From positions 1 through 34,207 of the forward strand of contig PLTT01000004.1 of the NCBI GenBank assembly GCA_003164595.1: a DNA stretch of 34,207 nucleotides. The letters run 5' to 3'. Below the pieces are notes generated by a model, which saw nothing but the letters and a program-made list of their open reading frames with translations, was not told where the DNA came from and did not search any database. Below are positions 32,269 to 34,207 of this stretch, piece by piece; position 1 is the first letter of the stretch; the number at the start of each line of letters is the position of its first letter. The translations under genes were made by a program, and so were the position numbers. This stretch comes from Candidatus Saccharimonadota bacterium. Its GTDB lineage: Bacteria > Patescibacteriota > Saccharimonadia > Saccharimonadales > UBA4665.

Positions 32269-33651
32269 CTAAGTAGTTACGTTTTGTGTTCCTCGTTTTG
32301 GAGATATCCAAGTAGATGAGCTTTTTTCTCGGTGGATGATGTGTTCGTATAGGTGCAGAGTCTTGAACATGGCATAGAGCTGTACTACGTCCATGATATA
32401 GAAAAGACCGTATATCCAGGTTGCTGATAGGCTTAGCTTGAACTTGTCTTTAGTCGTAAGGTGCTCGTCAGGCCATAGAACACTCATGGTATAGAGAGTT
32501 ATTGTCAGGTATGCTCCAATGACTATACCTAGTGTTTGGAAGTGGATACTTAGATAGATAATGTAGGCGATCATTAGGGGCTCCATTAGGAGCAGTATCT
32601 CGCTGACTATGGCCATTGGCAGTCTATAAAGAGTTAGCATGCGGCTGTATTGTCCTGGGTTATAGTTGCCTATTAAGTGTCGGTATTTGTATAGGTTTTG
32701 CAAGTTACCCATTTTCCAGCGGTAGCGTTGCCTCATTAGATCCTTTAGTGAGCCTACGCCCTCGGTTAGTGCCACGACGTCGCTGGCATAGACAATCCTA
32801 TGATTCTTGTTGCCTTTTTGAGAGACGATTTTTAGGCTCAATCCAATGTCTTCAGTCATGGTGTCGTCATCATAGAACTTAACATTCTTTAAGACGCTTT
32901 TACGGTAGGTGGAAGCTACGCCTCCAATAATGAACTCGGAGTTGGTCATGGAATAGAACTTCTTGGATCGATAACCAATCATGTGTTCGAAGCGCTGTAC
33001 CCTGCCGAGTAAGCTTTTGCTTTCAATCACTCTGACATTAGCGGCCACGCCGATAATGTGATTGTCTTTAAAATAACCCACGGCCTTTTCTATGGCCCGA
33101 GGGTGGAGTATTGAGTCGGCATCTAGACACATAATCAGCTGCCCTTTTACGAAGTTTCTCATGGCATTATTCATAGCCGTGGCTTTCCCCTGGTTTTTTT
33201 GAGTGATTATCCTAACCTTGGTTTGGTTTCGGTTTATTCTTATGTAGCGCAGTCTATGGCTGCCGGCGTAGCCTTTGGCGTCAAAGTATGACCAGACGCG
33301 CATGTTCTTAGCTTTCTTCAAGCGCTTAATATATTCTTTGGTAATATTAGCCGTATCATCGGTTGACCCGTCGTTTACAACTATCACTTCAATATTCTCA
33401 TAACTACTGGCCATAACTGAATCCAGGGTTCGCTTAATTACCTTGGCTTCATTGTGGGCCGGTATGACCACGCTGACTAACTTTAGTCTAGGAGCCTTGG
33501 TTACTTTTCGCTTTTGACTCTTCTTGAGTTTGTCATGTTCTTGTTTGAACCGGATAATGTCATAACTATTGGCCCCCACAGAATACAAACCAATATGGAT
33601 CATACAGATCAGGTTAGCGGTAGCTAGAACGTATAGGAACGCGATAGGCAT
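32269..33651 (-). CDS. Processive membrane glycosyltransferase, family 2 (PgaC/hyaluronan synthase-like)
   Basis: This 460-residue enzyme has an N-terminal membrane helix and a GT-A domain with VVIPAHNEAKVIKRTLDSV, VVNDGSTDDTA and CLDADS (DxD). TEDIGLSLK and QRYRW (the QxxRW motif of processive synthases) follow, and then about four C-terminal membrane helices. The set is typical of enzymes that polymerise and export sugars such as poly-N-acetylglucosamine. It starts 2 nt after the sortase stop codon, so the two form an operon. It may make a surface polymer. An insertion between the GxTDDT and DxD motifs (residues about 95-140) is larger than usual. Confidence 0.85.
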   Translation of the reverse strand: MPIAFLYVLATANLICMIHIGLYSVGANSYDIIRFKQEHDKLKKSQKRKVTKAPRLKLVSVVIPAHNEAKVIKRTLDSVMASSYENIEVIVVNDGSTDDTANITKEYIKRLKKAKNMRVWSYFDAKGYAGSHRLRYIRINRNQTKVRIITQKNQGKATAMNNAMRNFVKGQLIMCLDADSILHPRAIEKAVGYFKDNHIIGVAANVRVIESKSLLGRVQRFEHMIGYRSKKFYSMTNSEFIIGGVASTYRKSVLKNVKFYDDDTMTEDIGLSLKIVSQKGNKNHRIVYASDVVALTEGVGSLKDLMRQRYRWKMGNLQNLYKYRHLIGNYNPGQYSRMLTLYRLPMAIVSEILLLMEPLMIAYIIYLSIHFQTLGIVIGAYLTITLYTMSVLWPDEHLTTKDKFKLSLSATWIYGLFYIMDVVQLYAMFKTLHLYEHIIHREKSSSTWISPKRGTQNVTT

Positions 33652-33653
33652 GG

Positions 33654-34207
33654 CTAAAGAACCTTCATGAGGGTGAAGGTGTAGAACTGGCGGTCTTGGA
33701 AGAATAACCCGGTACAGGTTTGAATTGTCAGGATTGGTGGCCCCTCATACGTAAAAACTGAGTCATCGTAGGGAGTAGTGGTTTTGATGCTACTTAGCTG
33801 ATAATAAAAAGTGTGGCCGTTGCTGGTTTTAACTATTGCCTGGGCGCCAGATTTAATGGTGTGCAAGTAAGCGAATACTTCGGGGCGGTAGTGACCATAG
33901 AAGAAGGTATCACCCCCTAGGTTGTTGGGCTCAGGGGTAATCGTAGCGTACTGGGCTTCGCTTAGAGTTACGTTCCAGGTCTGAGTGGCCTTGTTATAAT
34001 AGCCAGGAATTACTTTTAAATCGAAGTTTAGACTTGGGATAAGTAATTCATCGGGCATGCCGGAGATTTCACTGGTATTTGATTGCATCGGGCTCAGGCG
34101 GTACTGAGGTGGTTGAATAATGTCTGATGCGCTGACTGCCTGGGAACTATAGATATAAAGAATAAGGCTGACACCGAACGCCAACATTACTAGTCCGACA
34201 ATTGTAG
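33654..34207 (-). CDS. Sortase-like cysteine transpeptidase, 5' end outside the window
   Basis: The visible part has a hydrophobic anchor and then the sortase beta-barrel. Catalytic His is in FYGHYRPEVFAYL, Cys in the TIQTCTG motif (TxTC type), and Arg in DRQFYTF. An ATG at 34187 lies inside the anchor helix. The frame stays open and hydrophobic upstream to the window end, so the true start is probably beyond 34207. Sortases attach proteins to the cell wall or join pilin subunits; no LPxTG-type substrate gene is in the window. It is co-transcribed with the glycosyltransferase downstream. Confidence 0.8.
   Translation of the reverse strand, partial: TIVGLVMLAFGVSLILYIYSSQAVSASDIIQPPQYRLSPMQSNTSEISGMPDELLIPSLNFDLKVIPGYYNKATQTWNVTLSEAQYATITPEPNNLGGDTFFYGHYRPEVFAYLHTIKSGAQAIVKTSNGHTFYYQLSSIKTTTPYDDSVFTYEGPPILTIQTCTGLFFQDRQFYTFTLMKVL

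Overview
The window looks like a compact genome of the Candidate Phyla Radiation, most like Saccharibacteria (TM7). This is inferred from gene content and organisation; no rRNA is present to confirm it. The signs are tight packing, overlapping genes, TGA used as an ordinary stop, and an F-type ATP synthase. A single-subunit type II NADH dehydrogenase, an orphan CobO, a sortase, and many genes that start directly after a -10 box with no Shine-Dalgarno sequence also fit. I see no phage, insertion sequence, CRISPR array or rRNA operon.

Layout. 1-6866: tRNA-Asn, smpB, and mostly singly transcribed genes: a membrane-anchored glycoside hydrolase-like protein, a family 2 glycosyltransferase, a P-loop kinase, a flippase-like membrane protein, a cytidine-deaminase-like zinc protein, a diacylglycerol-kinase-like protein, CobO and a glutaredoxin. 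6952-13634: a complete F1Fo ATP synthase operon (atpZ-B-E-F-H-A-G-D-C) with a clear promoter and a proton-type c subunit. 13680-15449: five small proteins, four or five of them membrane proteins, around a structured intergenic region. 15568-16443: a protein with the zinc-site pattern of beta-carbonic anhydrases. 16691-23774: a six-gene operon (hyfI-B-C-E-F-G order) for a complex I / group 4 hydrogenase-like complex. 23908-24582: a strongly codon-biased MIP channel with a textbook terminator. 24644-30920: a UvrD-RecB-type helicase-nuclease, Ndh-2, and a divergent FAD-linked D-lactate dehydrogenase-like protein. 30940-31288: a probable small RNA and a 43-residue TatA-like protein. 31364-34207: a HAD phosphatase, a membrane glycosyltransferase and a sortase cut by the window edge.

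The most interesting system is the Hyf-like complex. Its proton-channel subunits keep the conserved Lys and Glu residues, but the two subunits that should carry redox cofactors have lost every cofactor ligand. In HyfG the four NiFe cysteines are Ser, Ser, Ser and Gly. In HyfI the four cluster cysteines are Asp, Val, Asp and Asp. The ferredoxin-type subunit (HyfH/NuoI) is absent. The motifs around these positions are intact, so this is point substitution in a maintained operon, not decay. The complex therefore looks like a proton-conducting machine without electron transfer. It sits just downstream of a beta-carbonic-anhydrase-like protein and is co-located with an ATP synthase. The DAB/Mps inorganic-carbon pumps also pair a carbonic-anhydrase-like protein with a NuoL-family channel, which gives a testable, speculative hypothesis.

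Respiratory genes: Ndh-2 and the FAD-linked dehydrogenase could feed electrons to a quinone pool, but neither is expected to pump protons and no terminal oxidase lies in the window.

Expression: about fourteen genes have a -10 hexamer ending 6-10 nt before the start codon, often in the extended form TGC-TAWWAT. Leaderless mRNA is thus probably the default for first genes, while several other genes use Shine-Dalgarno sequences.
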